Shown: positions 1 through 7,835 of the stretch, piece by piece
Position numbering within the stretch: the stretch's first letter is position 1
Layout of the letters: each line of letters starts with the position of its first letter
Assembly (NCBI GenBank): GCA_002390525.1
Contig: DGPR01000010.1
Span: 1 to 25,724, forward strand
Origin: Cellvibrionales bacterium UBA4435
GTDB lineage: Bacteria; Pseudomonadota; Gammaproteobacteria; Pseudomonadales; Porticoccaceae
DNA: 25,724 nucleotides
Direction: 5' to 3'
Program-made: the position numbers and the translations under genes
The notes under the pieces: model-generated
What the model saw: only the letters and a program-made list of their open reading frames with translations
What the model was told of the DNA's origin: nothing
Databases searched by the model: none

Positions 1-117
1 TTCATCTCGACTAAATATACGAATTTCCTTTACACCTAGCTTCACCATTCTTTTAAGGATTGCATTTCCAAATGAACCGGTTCCGCCAGTAATAAGCAAT
101 ATTTTGTCGGTATACAT
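1..117 (-). CDS. Nucleotide-sugar 4,6-dehydratase/epimerase, N-terminus only (runs off left edge)
   Basis: Only the first 39 codons are present; the rest lies beyond the left edge. The peptide carries the Rossmann motif ITGGTGSFGNAILKR at residues 9-23 and ends in IRIFSRDE. This is the typical opening of the CapD/FnlA/WbjB group of short-chain dehydrogenases, which act on UDP-GlcNAc (4,6-dehydration with 5-epimerisation) for O-antigen or capsule sugars. PseB-like enzymes open similarly, so the exact substrate is not decided. The ATG at 115-117 has an AGAGGA-like ribosome site nine bases upstream. It probably starts a surface polysaccharide locus transcribed leftwards out of the window. Confidence 0.75.
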   Translation of the reverse strand, partial: MYTDKILLITGGTGSFGNAILKRMVKLGVKEIRIFSRDE

Positions 118-165
118 TTTTTAATATCCTCTCTGTACAAATCACTGGAATCCGCAACTTACTTT

Positions 166-180
166 CTAGGTTAACCCTAG
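166..180. repeat. Near-palindrome upstream of the sugar dehydratase gene
   Basis: CTAGG and CCTAG frame TTAAC here, with GGTTAACC (169-176) as a perfect 8-bp palindromic core. It lies about 50 bases upstream of the start codon at 117, in the likely leader or promoter of the leftward polysaccharide gene. It could be an operator, but nothing else supports that. Confidence 0.25.
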
Positions 181-255
181 CATCACAGAACAAAAATTTC
201 CATATATCTTAAAGGGTTGCTGCCCAGCTCTTAGTGTCAGCAAAGGACCTCATTT

Positions 256-289
256 TTTATATAGTTCATTCAACAATTTGCTATATAAA
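256..289. repeat. AT-rich inverted repeat downstream of tRNA-Ser
   Basis: TTTATATAG (256-264) and CTATATAAA (281-289) are perfect 9-base arms around a 16-base loop. On the minus strand the right-hand arm of the transcript ends in a run of A rather than U, so it is a poor intrinsic terminator. It sits just past the 3' end of tRNA-Ser and before the leftward polysaccharide gene. Confidence 0.35.
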
Positions 290-298
290 GTACATGAA

Positions 299-386
299 TG
301 GCGGTGAGAGAGGGATTCGAACCCTCGGTACGTTACCGTACACACGCTTTCCAAGCGGGCGCCTTAAGCCACTCGGCCACCTCACC
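299..386 (-). tRNA. tRNA-Ser (GGA)
   Basis: The complement folds as an 88-base class II tRNA: acceptor stem beginning GGTGAGG, D-arm GGCCGAGTGGCTTAAGGC, anticodon loop TTGGAAA (anticodon GGA), a long variable arm of the serine type, T-loop GGTTCGAATCC and an encoded CCA at 299-301. It decodes UCC and UCU. It stands alone between the nitroreductase gene and the polysaccharide gene; I found no clear sigma-70 promoter in the roughly 100 bases upstream. Confidence 0.97.
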
Positions 387-491
387 ATATGAACAAACAT
401 GATAATGAAAAGTCTATTTCGTTCTATGCTTGCATATCTAACCATAATAAATAGACAGAACCTTACACAACCCACTTATCAATAGCAATTA

Positions 492-1052
492 TCAGGGCCA
501 GTTCTGAAAGTAATCGTTAGTTTTAATTTTTGAAGCACTAGCCTCACGCGCAACAGGCATAGTTCCTAGATATAGAAAACCAACAATTTTCTCACTAACA
601 GTTAAGCCTAATCCGGCAGAAAAATTCATGTCATAAGCGACTTCACCAGTTCGCCATACTGCCCCTAATCCCAAAGCATAAGCTGCATTCAGCATATTTT
701 GAGCAGCAGCTCCAGCTGAGATTATTTGCTCTATTGCTGGAACTACAGGATGCTGTTTGAGGCTTGCAATTACAATTATAATAGTTGGAGCTCTCATCGC
801 TTTTTTAGCCAAAAGTTCACATTTATTTTCTGTCACATTACTGATTTTTTGTTTTTCAGTCGCAATGAATAATTCACCTAGTTTTTTTCGTGAATCGCCT
901 TCAATAACTAAAAATCTCCATGGTCTCAAACGACAATGATCAGCTGCCCTAAGAGCTGATTTCTTGATTTCCTCAAGAGCTTCTATTGTTGGTCCAGGTT
1001 CAACCAATCTAGGGCTAGAAGTTCTGTTTTGCAACGCAACTAACGCATCCAT
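492..1052 (-). CDS. ydjA: YdjA-type nitroreductase family flavoprotein
   Basis: A 186-residue protein if started at the ATG at 1050-1052, which has AGGTG five bases upstream and gives the family opening MDALVALQNRTS. A longer frame exists to 1097 but adds 15 atypical residues. It belongs to the small YdjA branch of FMN-dependent nitroreductases: FMN-contacting Arg and Ser near residues 10-13, ADHCRLRPWRF at about 37-47 and AVWRTGEVAYD at about 131-141. Enzymes of this branch are soluble NAD(P)H oxidoreductases whose natural substrate is mostly unknown. It follows queF by 74 bases on the same strand and may share its transcript. Confidence 0.88.
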   Translation of the reverse strand: MDALVALQNRTSSPRLVEPGPTIEALEEIKKSALRAADHCRLRPWRFLVIEGDSRKKLGELFIATEKQKISNVTENKCELLAKKAMRAPTIIIVIASLKQHPVVPAIEQIISAGAAAQNMLNAAYALGLGAVWRTGEVAYDMNFSAGLGLTVSEKIVGFLYLGTMPVAREASASKIKTNDYFQNWP

Positions 1053-1126
1053 TTTGCACCTACATAGAAAGAAAGAATTTTTATTATAACAGACCATCTA
1101 AATGAAAAATAATTTATAGCATCAAC

Positions 1127-1945
1127 TTATTGGCGAGATGTGCGAATCAGGGGGGGGCGCATCTTTCTTGAGCTACGATAAGGATTAATGTCTATGCCCC
1201 CTCTTCGGGAGTATCGAGCATATACTTCTAATTCCTGTGGTTGACAAAAAGCATTTATATCGGAATATATTCGCTCAACGCACTGCTCATGAAAATCTTG
1301 ATGATGGCGATATGAGATAATATATTTTAGCAAGCCTGCGGCACTGATCTGTCGCCCTGTATATTTGATCATAATGCTCGCCCAGTCAGGCTGATTGGTC
1401 ACAGGGCAGTTTGTCTTCAGCAAGTGGCTATAAAGTGTTTCTGTGACAATGCAGTCGCTCTTCTCTATAAATAAAAATGAAGCATTTAGATCATAAGAAT
1501 CGATGTTCACATCTAGACTATCAATCAAGATACCTGAAAATGAGGGGAATCCCCGATTCCAAAAAGCATCTAGACTATAACTACGAACATCGACAAAACC
1601 GTCTACGCAGTATTCAATATCTCTTTTTACTATCGCCTCAATCTCGTCGCTAGACTCACATTTCATTTGATTAAGGGAATTCAGATAGAGCTTTAAGGAC
1701 TTAGACTCTACTATATTTTTTGTATCACACGACAAGGTAACTTCAATCACAGCAACAGTAGGTTTTCCTTTTAGATCTAACCAGGAAACTTCATATGCTG
1801 TCCATATATCTTCACCATAAAATGTGAAGCTATTTTCTATATTTATTGACTGTCGACCTTTTTTTCTTGGTATAGCGAATAGCAGCCCTGCATTATAATC
1901 TTCTGGGTATGCTGTTTTAACACCTAAAATTAAATCTTTATGCAT
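1127..1945 (-). CDS. queF: NADPH-dependent 7-cyano-7-deazaguanine reductase QueF (long, bimodular type)
   Basis: QueF reduces preQ0 to preQ1 with two NADPH, the last step before insertion into GUN-anticodon tRNAs on the way to queuosine at position 34. The 272-residue length matches the two-T-fold form known from E. coli. The NADPH motif ESKSLKLYLNS is at residues 80-90, the nucleophile Cys180 lies in KTNCPVTNQPDW with Asp187 as proton donor, and ARYSRRGGIDINPYRS occupies 233-248. The start ATG is at 1943-1945, 27 bases after the transporter permease, so it is probably the third gene of that transcript. A run of eight C residues (minus strand) lies near the 3' end. Assignment is secure. Confidence 0.97.
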   Translation of the reverse strand: MHKDLILGVKTAYPEDYNAGLLFAIPRKKGRQSINIENSFTFYGEDIWTAYEVSWLDLKGKPTVAVIEVTLSCDTKNIVESKSLKLYLNSLNQMKCESSDEIEAIVKRDIEYCVDGFVDVRSYSLDAFWNRGFPSFSGILIDSLDVNIDSYDLNASFLFIEKSDCIVTETLYSHLLKTNCPVTNQPDWASIMIKYTGRQISAAGLLKYIISYRHHQDFHEQCVERIYSDINAFCQPQELEVYARYSRRGGIDINPYRSSRKMRPPLIRTSRQ

Positions 1946-1972
1946 AGATATAAGTACTAGTTTTTTAAAAAA

Positions 1973-2746
1973 TTAGGTTCTGAGGCGCTTTCCATGATCA
2001 AGCAAATACAAAGAATAAAAAAACAAAATTATACAAAAAGAAATCACCATGAAAAATGCCCAATTTATATTAACGTCGGTTATACCAAGGAAGCCATATC
2101 TGAAAGTGTTTACCATATAAAGAATAGGGTTACTCATTGAAATTCCCTGCCAAAATTTAGGCAACATTTCAATCGAATAAAATACCCCGCCCAGATATGT
2201 GAGAGGTGTTAAAACAAAAACTGGAATAATTGATATATCATCAAAACTATTTGCGTACATAGCGTTGATGAAGCCAGTCAGTGAAAATAAGACTGAAGTA
2301 AAAAAAACAATGGCAATCGTTACAGTTACATTATGTACATGCAGATCGGTAAAAAACAAAGACATGCAGGTGACTATAGATCCTACCGCTAAGCCCCTAA
2401 TCACACCGCCGATCATATATCCAAACAAAAGAACATGGCTAGGCACTGGGGACACAAGCACTTCCTCAATAGATCTTTGAAATTTCGCGCCAAAAAACGA
2501 TGAAACAACATTTCCATATGAGTTGGTAATAACAGACATCATAATAAGTCCGGGAACAACAAATTCAATATAAGGGAAACCTGACATACTTCCAATGCGA
2601 GTGCCTATTAAGGTACCGAAGATTATAAAATACAATGCAATAGTTATTGCAGGAGGAAGTAGAGTTTGCGGCCAAATACGAGTAAATCTTTTGACTTCTT
2701 TTACCACTATTGTAAAAAAAGCTATCCATTGCTCTCTAGGACTCAT
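1973..2746 (-). CDS. yadH: ABC-2 type transporter permease YadH
   Basis: A 257-residue integral inner-membrane protein with about six hydrophobic segments. It matches E. coli YadH closely in phrases such as RIWPQTLLPPAIT, VPGLIMMSVITN, SSFFGAKFQRSIEE and VLTPLTYLGGVFYS. It forms the membrane half of an ABC-2 exporter; the substrate of YadGH is not established. The start ATG overlaps the ATPase stop in an ATGA arrangement (2743-2746), indicating translational coupling. Confidence 0.93.
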   Translation of the reverse strand: MSPREQWIAFFTIVVKEVKRFTRIWPQTLLPPAITIALYFIIFGTLIGTRIGSMSGFPYIEFVVPGLIMMSVITNSYGNVVSSFFGAKFQRSIEEVLVSPVPSHVLLFGYMIGGVIRGLAVGSIVTCMSLFFTDLHVHNVTVTIAIVFFTSVLFSLTGFINAMYANSFDDISIIPVFVLTPLTYLGGVFYSIEMLPKFWQGISMSNPILYMVNTFRYGFLGITDVNINWAFFMVISFCIILFFYSLYLLDHGKRLRT

Positions 2747-3687
2747 TCTGCATCCTCTTCAATTTTTTTCTCGTGGGGCTTCACAAGTGAAACAAACAAC
2801 TCCTCCAACCTGTTGGTCTTGTTTCTCATACTAGAAATTTCTATTCCTTGAGCGGTAAGTTTGGTGAACAACGTGTTTAAAGATTTATTTTTCTCAACCT
2901 CAACTTCGAAGCTGTTATCGTTAATAATTCGCCCCTTGTAACCTTTTATACTCGGTAGTTCAGATAAATTTTCATAGGCATCAAAAATAAAGGACTCCGC
3001 ATTCAACTGCCGTAATAAATCACTAGTAGAAGTATTTTGGATAATTTGCCCACGATCAATGATTGCCACATTCCGACATAAATATTCAGCCTCTTCTAAA
3101 TAATGAGTAGTTAAAATTATTGTTGTGCCTTTCTCATTGATTTCCTTAAGAAATTTCCACATAGATCGCCTGAGTTCTATGTCAACACCAGCTGTAGGTT
3201 CGTCTAAAATCAACAATTTAGGCTCATGGATGAGAGCCCTTGCTATCATAAGTCGTCTTTTCATTCCACCCGATAGCATCCGTGGAGTCTGGTCACGCTT
3301 ATCCCATAGACCTAAAAGCTTCAGGTATTTTTCTGCTCGCTCTTCGGATAATTTTCTTGGAATACCAAAATATCCGCCCTGTGTGCTAATAATATCAAAA
3401 ACTTTCTCAAACTGATTGAAATTAAATTCTTGTGGTACAACCCCAATATTCTTTTTTATTACTGGAAAATCTTTGTCTATATTCATACCAAATACAGTTA
3501 CGTTGCCCGAAGTTTTTTTCACCAAGGAAGAAATAATACCTAAAATTGTTGATTTGCCAGCTCCATTTGGGCCCAAAAGTGCAAAGAAATCTCCTTGCTT
3601 GACCTCAATGTCAATATCCTTTAGTGCTAAGAGCCCTGAATCATATTCTTTAAAAAGATTTTTTATAGTCAAGCACGAATTTTTCAT
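2743..3687 (-). CDS. yadG: ABC transporter ATP-binding protein YadG
   Basis: A 314-residue cytoplasmic ATPase that powers the adjoining YadH permease. All nucleotide-binding motifs are intact: Walker A GPNGAGKST (39-47), Q-loop Gln86, signature LSGGM (138-142), Walker B LLILDEP with Asp162 and Glu163, and switch His195 in LTTHYLEEAE. A roughly 90-residue C-terminal extension with a charged tail follows the core, as in the DrrA/YadG group. It is the first gene of a yadG-yadH-queF run. The 165 bases upstream, towards tRNA-Gly, are very AT-rich and contain no promoter I would commit to. Confidence 0.95.
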   Translation of the reverse strand: MKNSCLTIKNLFKEYDSGLLALKDIDIEVKQGDFFALLGPNGAGKSTILGIISSLVKKTSGNVTVFGMNIDKDFPVIKKNIGVVPQEFNFNQFEKVFDIISTQGGYFGIPRKLSEERAEKYLKLLGLWDKRDQTPRMLSGGMKRRLMIARALIHEPKLLILDEPTAGVDIELRRSMWKFLKEINEKGTTIILTTHYLEEAEYLCRNVAIIDRGQIIQNTSTSDLLRQLNAESFIFDAYENLSELPSIKGYKGRIINDNSFEVEVEKNKSLNTLFTKLTAQGIEISSMRNKTNRLEELFVSLVKPHEKKIEEDAE

Positions 3688-3852
3688 AGTTTTGGTAATT
3701 TACTAATTTATAACTTGAACTGCGAGATTTAATTTAATTTTTTGTAGGTAAATTAAAAAAATATTTCGTAAGGAGCAATTTCTACAAATTACTTAAAAAA
3801 TTACACAGTATGAATTTTGAAAAATATAATAGAGTCTAGTTATATTTATAAT

Positions 3853-3928
3853 TGGAGCGGGAAACCGGGTTCGAACCGGCGACCTCAACCTTGGCAAGGT
3901 TGCGCTCTACCAACTGAGCTATTCCCGC
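3853..3928 (-). tRNA. tRNA-Gly (GCC)
   Basis: The complement gives a 76-base cloverleaf: acceptor GCGGGAA, D-arm AGCTCAGTTGGTAGAGC, anticodon loop with GCC flanked by the stem AACCTTG/CAAGGTT, T-arm CCGGTTCGAACCCGG and encoded CCA (3853-3855). It reads GGC and GGU. It lies 34 bases downstream of tRNA-Glu on the same strand and is almost certainly cut from the same precursor. Confidence 0.97.
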
Positions 3929-3962
3929 AGTTACTTTGCAACAAAAACAAAGCGACGAAAAA

Positions 3963-4038
3963 TGGCGTCCCGTAGGGGAGTCGAACCCCTGTTACCGCCG
4001 TGAAAGGGCGGTGTCCTAGGCCTCTAGACGAACGGGAC
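3963..4038 (-). tRNA. tRNA-Glu (TTC)
   Basis: The complement is a 76-base tRNA nearly identical to E. coli tRNA-Glu: acceptor GTCCCGT, D-arm CGTCTAGAGGCCTAGGACACC, anticodon loop CTTTCAC (TTC), T-loop GGTTCGACTCC and encoded CCA (3963-3965). Its wobble uridine is a known substrate of the MnmC pathway, whose last enzyme is encoded at 10585-12687. Confidence 0.98.
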
Positions 4039-4087
4039 TAAAATTTCTTTTAAAAAAACTAAATATTCTTTAAAAAAGGACGCGCGC

Positions 4088-4116
4088 ATTTTATGAAGCG
4101 TGCTCTAGACTGTCAA
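4088..4116 (-). promoter_or_regulatory. Sigma-70 promoter for the tRNA-Glu/tRNA-Gly transcript
   Basis: On the minus strand TTGACA (4111-4116) is followed after exactly 17 bases by TAAAAT (4088-4093). It is directly followed by the GC-rich tract GCGCGCG at about 4081-4087. A consensus -35, ideal spacing and a GC-rich discriminator are hallmarks of strong stable-RNA promoters under stringent control. The expected start leaves a leader of about 40 bases before tRNA-Glu. Confidence 0.85.
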
Positions 4117-4173
4117 GCCTACTTAACAGTCTGCTCATAAATTAAAATATATAATTTCAAATATTACTTAAAT

Positions 4174-4566
4174 TTATTTGTGAACTAAGCTCAATGAGAG
4201 AGAATTTATGCAATATCGCAAGCCTGTAGGATCAGGTCCATCAGTGAATAAATGCCCTAAATGAGATCCGCAATATCCACAAACAACTTCAACTCGCTCC
4301 ATACCATAACTTTTGTCTGAGTGCTTTTTTACAGCACAATCATTTATTACATCAAAAAAACTAGGCCATCCAGATCCAGAGTCGTACTTTTTTTTTGAAT
4401 CAAATAAAGGCTCTTCGCAGCATACACAAATATAAATGCCTGCCGTTTTTTCAGTATTAAATTTTCCCGAAAATGCTGGTTCTGTGCCTTTTTCCCAGCA
4501 GATATTGAACGTTTCCGGAGATAATTTTTTGCGCCACTCCTCTTTACTAAGTTTTTTGTCCTTCAT
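4174..4566 (-). CDS. msrB: Peptide-methionine (R)-S-oxide reductase MsrB
   Basis: A 130-residue cytoplasmic repair enzyme (no signal peptide) that reduces the R form of methionine sulfoxide in proteins. The zinc site is formed by Cys47/Cys50 (CVCC) and Cys96/Cys99 (CGYC). The catalytic Cys119 lies in [11 protein letters not shown], and the core motif SGSGWPSF spans about 63-70. Length is normal for a single-domain MsrB; no MsrA is fused or adjacent. It is transcribed divergently from alaA, with about 90 bases between them. Confidence 0.97.
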   Translation of the reverse strand: MKDKKLSKEEWRKKLSPETFNICWEKGTEPAFSGKFNTEKTAGIYICVCCEEPLFDSKKKYDSGSGWPSFFDVINDCAVKKHSDKSYGMERVEVVCGYCGSHLGHLFTDGPDPTGLRYCINSLSLSLVHK

Positions 4567-4657
4567 AACATCAATCCCTTACTTTTCTTAGCTATCAGTG
4601 TAATTTGATATACAATGGCTATACTATAATAAATTGAAATTATTGATAAAGATATCT

Positions 4658-5890
4658 ATGCAATATATAAAACAATCAAAAAAATTAAATGATGTTTGTT
4701 ATGACATTCGTGGCCCAATTCACGAGCATGCAAATCGCTTAGAAGAAGACGGGCACCGTATTCTTAAGCTTAACATTGGAAATCCTGGTGCATTCGGTTT
4801 TGATGCGCCAGATGAAATAATTCAAGATGTTATACATAACTTACCAGACGCTCAAAGTTACTGTCATTCAAAAGGTCTCTATAGTGCAAGAAAAGCTGTT
4901 ATGCAGCGTTGTCAGGTTATGGGCATAAAAAATGTTGAGGTTGATGATATTTTTTTGGGTAATGGTGTCAGTGAATTAATAGTAATGGCTATGCAAGCTT
5001 TACTTAACAATGAAGATGAGATTTTAATTCCTGCCCCAGACTACCCACTTTGGACTGCTTCTGTAAATCTAGCAGGAGGCAAAGCTATACATTACCTTTG
5101 TGATGAAAAAAATGACTGGCAACCAGATATTGACGATATTGCTAAAAAAATTACAACAAAAACTCGTGGTATTGTCGTTATAAATCCAAATAATCCGACA
5201 GGCGCCGTTTACAGCAAAAATACTTTGAATAAAATAATTGCTCTAGCTAGAAAGTATAGTCTGATAATTTATGCTGATGAAATATATGATCGCATCTTAT
5301 TTGACGGAGCTAAACATATTCCTATTGCCAGCCTGGCTAGTGATGTGCTTTTTGTTACATTAAACGGGCTATCGAAAACCTATAGACTTGCTGGTTTTAG
5401 ATCAGGGTGGCTAGTGGTAAGTGGGGCTAAAGAAATAGCTAAGAGCTATTTGGAGGGTCTCGAAACACTTTCTTCTGTTAGGCTTTGCGCTAATGTTCCT
5501 GCTATGTATGCAATTCAGACTGCATTGGGTGGACGACAAAGTATCGAGGACTTAACTGGGCCAGGGGGTAGACTATTACTTCAAAGGGACACTGCTTGGT
5601 CTCTTCTAACAAATATACCTGGTGTAAGTTGTATAAAACCAAAAGCAGCAATGTATTTATTCCCTCGCTTGGACCCCAAAATATATCCAATAAAAAATGA
5701 TGAAAGCTTTGTATTGAACTTATTGCTTGATAAAAAAATTCTTGTAGTTCAAGGTACGGCATTTAATTGGCCGGATCCGGATCATTTTCGTATTGTTTTT
5801 TTGCCAAGAGAAGATGATATAACAGAGGCGATTCACAGATTGTCTGATTTTTTAAAAAAATATCGTATTGATAATGGGACTGAAACTTAA
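4658..5890 (+). CDS. alaA: Glutamate-pyruvate (alanine) aminotransferase AlaA
   Basis: A 410-residue PLP-dependent class I aminotransferase, the main alanine-forming transaminase in E. coli, where its orthologue AlaA reads very similarly throughout. Landmarks are LNIGNPGAFGFDAPDE (38-53), NPNNPTG (176-182), ADEIYDRI with Asp207 and Tyr210, and the Schiff-base Lys240 in NGLSKTYRLAGFR. The start is the ATG at 4658, which matches the AlaA N-terminus; an upstream in-frame TTG at 4634 would add eight atypical residues. A TATAAT occurs at 4625-4630 but lacks a properly spaced -35. It is convergent with pdxB, 34 bases apart. Confidence 0.95.
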   Translation: MQYIKQSKKLNDVCYDIRGPIHEHANRLEEDGHRILKLNIGNPGAFGFDAPDEIIQDVIHNLPDAQSYCHSKGLYSARKAVMQRCQVMGIKNVEVDDIFLGNGVSELIVMAMQALLNNEDEILIPAPDYPLWTASVNLAGGKAIHYLCDEKNDWQPDIDDIAKKITTKTRGIVVINPNNPTGAVYSKNTLNKIIALARKYSLIIYADEIYDRILFDGAKHIPIASLASDVLFVTLNGLSKTYRLAGFRSGWLVVSGAKEIAKSYLEGLETLSSVRLCANVPAMYAIQTALGGRQSIEDLTGPGGRLLLQRDTAWSLLTNIPGVSCIKPKAAMYLFPRLDPKIYPIKNDESFVLNLLLDKKILVVQGTAFNWPDPDHFRIVFLPREDDITEAIHRLSDFLKKYRIDNGTET

Positions 5891-5924
5891 TTAGATAAAA
5901 ATTTCAGCTGTAGAAAATTCCCTT

Positions 5925-7013
5925 CTAGGTGATCTTGAAGCCGATCTTTCGTAAATTTTGGGCTAAAGAATTTTCAGTATTTTTAGTCAAATGATATCTA
6001 TTAAACTCGTATCTTTTTGGACAATTTTTTCTTAAAGCATCAAATTCAGCTGAAATATCTCCTGTTTTTTTTAATAAAACATTCCTCATTTGGTGATCTA
6101 TTTTTTTTATATCAAAAGTAGCAGTTACTGCTGCGTTCATAGAAGTGGGGGATAATTGAAAGAATTTATTCTGGGGAGGCGCGCCAGGATAATCAATACT
6201 ATATTTAGAGCAAAAGGCTTCAAATATCATTTCTGTTCCTTTGATCTTTCCATCATAGCTATAACCTGCAATATGAGGGGAACAAATATCGACTAACTCC
6301 AGTAGAGGTAGTGAAATATTCGGCTCATTCTCCCATACATCAAGGGATACCTGAGAAAAGCTAGTTGACAAAAAATTTATTAATGATTTATTGTCAATTA
6401 CTGCGCCTCTACTAGAATTAATAAGTAAAATATCTTTTTTGAGTCTCAAAAAAACTTCATCGTTGAACATGTGATATGTCGGGAAAGGTCCGTCTATAGT
6501 TAAAGGTACGTGTATCGACAAAATATCTGACTTAATTGCCTTCTCAAAAGATACCAAGTGTTTATTTTTTTTAGCATCCAAAAATGGATCATAACAGTGG
6601 CATTTCACTCCAATATCATCAAGTATATGATATAACTTTCCACCAATATTCCCACAACCAATTATGCCAACTGTTTGATCCATCCAGTGGGCACGCAAAG
6701 AACATAAAACTGAAATGACATACTGAATAACTGCCCTAGAATTACAGCCTGGAGCATTAGAAAAATCGATGCCCTGCTCCTGCAGATAGAGTTCGTCAAC
6801 GTGATCAGAACCAATAGTTGCAGATCCAACAAACCTTATCTTGCTATTTTTTAATAGATTTTCGTTTACTTGCGTAATAGACCTTACTAATAAAACGTCA
6901 GCGAACCTAACATCTTCTGAGCAAATTTCTCGGCCAGGAAGCATTGTAATATCACCATATGGAGAAAACAGCTCTTGCACCAAAGGCATGCTATTATCAG
7001 CAATAATTTTCAT
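5925..7013 (-). CDS. pdxB: Erythronate-4-phosphate dehydrogenase PdxB
   Basis: PdxB oxidises 4-phosphoerythronate in the DXP-dependent route to pyridoxal 5'-phosphate. The 362-residue protein opens MKIIADNSMPLVQELF and has the NAD-binding GIIGCGNIGG (116-125). The expected D-hydroxyacid dehydrogenase catalytic set is present: Arg202 in INSSRGAVID, Glu230 in DVWENEP and His247 in SPHIAGYS. The C-terminal PdxB dimerisation region is present, including FFQLSPTSMNAAV. It lies 23 bases after epmC on the same strand. Its product is the cofactor of the neighbouring AlaA, though the two genes are convergent and not one operon. Confidence 0.97.
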   Translation of the reverse strand: MKIIADNSMPLVQELFSPYGDITMLPGREICSEDVRFADVLLVRSITQVNENLLKNSKIRFVGSATIGSDHVDELYLQEQGIDFSNAPGCNSRAVIQYVISVLCSLRAHWMDQTVGIIGCGNIGGKLYHILDDIGVKCHCYDPFLDAKKNKHLVSFEKAIKSDILSIHVPLTIDGPFPTYHMFNDEVFLRLKKDILLINSSRGAVIDNKSLINFLSTSFSQVSLDVWENEPNISLPLLELVDICSPHIAGYSYDGKIKGTEMIFEAFCSKYSIDYPGAPPQNKFFQLSPTSMNAAVTATFDIKKIDHQMRNVLLKKTGDISAEFDALRKNCPKRYEFNRYHLTKNTENSLAQNLRKIGFKIT

Positions 7014-7036
7014 TATATTTAACCCACTTTATAGAC

Positions 7037-7618
7037 TTATTGCTCTGAACAAAATTGATAAAGAGATGAATCAAAGGGATTTATACCAGTATAACAAACT
7101 AAAGTATTCACAAATAATAGCGCTCGATTCGGTAAAGATTCAATACACCAAGTATGTGCTTGATCAGAGATCGCTTTTGAAAAATACCAGCTAGGCTCGC
7201 GATCGCCATCTAAATTATCGACACTGACATGAAATATGTTATTTGAGGCAATTGAGAAAATCCATTCAAGTGCTTGGGGTTTAACTTCAACCTCTTCAAA
7301 TTTTTTTTGTGCGATATTTGATCGCCCATCTGAATTATACCAGTAACCATAATCGATCATTTTAAGCCTTTCATCGCCTGCGAGACACCAGTGTGCAACC
7401 TCATGCAAAGCGCTAGAAACATAATTGTTACAAAAAATCAGTCTATTAGTTTTGCAATCAGAGTTAGAAGGTAGGTATATTGGTTCATTTGCTCCGCCCT
7501 CAAGCCTAATATTGTATCTAGAAAAAAATAAACCATTAAAAATAAGAATTATCTCCTCTGAACTTAATGGAACTTTATGTTTTAGAACAGAGGGTTCTGG
7601 AATCGGGAATTTCACCAC
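7037..7618 (-). CDS. epmC: Elongation factor P hydroxylase EpmC (YfcM)
   Basis: A 193-residue protein of the EpmC family, which hydroxylates the beta-lysylated lysine of EF-P. The family signature is complete: EPIYLPSNS at 45-53, metal-binding HEVAHWC with His72, Glu73 and His76, DYGYWYNSDGR at 89-99 and FEEVEVKPQALEW at 107-119. The start is a GTG at 7616-7618, chosen because GGAGG (7627-7631) sits eight bases upstream. Presence of EpmC implies that EF-P, EpmA and EpmB exist elsewhere in the genome. It is followed by pdxB after 18 bases, probably one transcript. Confidence 0.93.
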   Translation of the reverse strand: MVKFPIPEPSVLKHKVPLSSEEIILIFNGLFFSRYNIRLEGGANEPIYLPSNSDCKTNRLIFCNNYVSSALHEVAHWCLAGDERLKMIDYGYWYNSDGRSNIAQKKFEEVEVKPQALEWIFSIASNNIFHVSVDNLDGDREPSWYFSKAISDQAHTWCIESLPNRALLFVNTLVCYTGINPFDSSLYQFCSEQ

Positions 7619-7626
7619 TTAATATT

Positions 7627-7631
7627 CCTCC
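7627..7631 (-). promoter_or_regulatory. Ribosome binding site deciding the GTG start of epmC
   Basis: GGAGG on the minus strand, eight bases before the GTG at 7618. It supports this non-ATG start. Confidence 0.7.
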
Positions 7632-7776
7632 ACATAAATCAATTTATCTAACTAAACTATATGATATATTTTTTGTATCTTTAATATTAATTAAAAAATA
7701 TAGCACTATATGTTGTACTTTTTTTCAATCAGTAGTACCTTATGTTGTGTATTAAATGAAATATTAACAATTTAGT

Positions 7777-7808
7777 TGATTAACTATTATCCTCACAATA
7801 GTTAATCA
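7777..7808. promoter_or_regulatory. Perfect 12-bp inverted repeat upstream of the orphan gene (possible operator or leader hairpin)
   Basis: TGATTAACTATT (7777-7788) and AATAGTTAATCA (7797-7808) are exact reverse complements separated by eight bases. The element ends 27 bases before the ATG at 7836. The arms resemble a binding site for a dimeric helix-turn-helix regulator, but an RNA hairpin in the leader is also possible. Weak -35/-10-like hexamers (TTGATT at 7776, TAGTTA at 7799, 17 apart) overlap it, which would suit a repressor site. Confidence 0.55.
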
Positions 7809-7835
7809 TATTAACTTATATTTGAGGGATATATT

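Noticed and set aside
3125..3706. Two open frames of 96 codons on the plus strand opposite the YadG ATPase
   Set aside because: The opposite strand carries intact Walker A, signature and Walker B motifs; these frames are its shadows.
4605..4630. TTGATA and TATAAT before alaA as a promoter
   Set aside because: The boxes are only 14 bases apart, too close for a sigma-70 promoter; AT-rich sequence yields such hexamers by chance.
4634..4657. Upstream TTG start for alaA
   Set aside because: The extra eight residues do not match the AlaA N-terminus, whereas the ATG at 4658 does.
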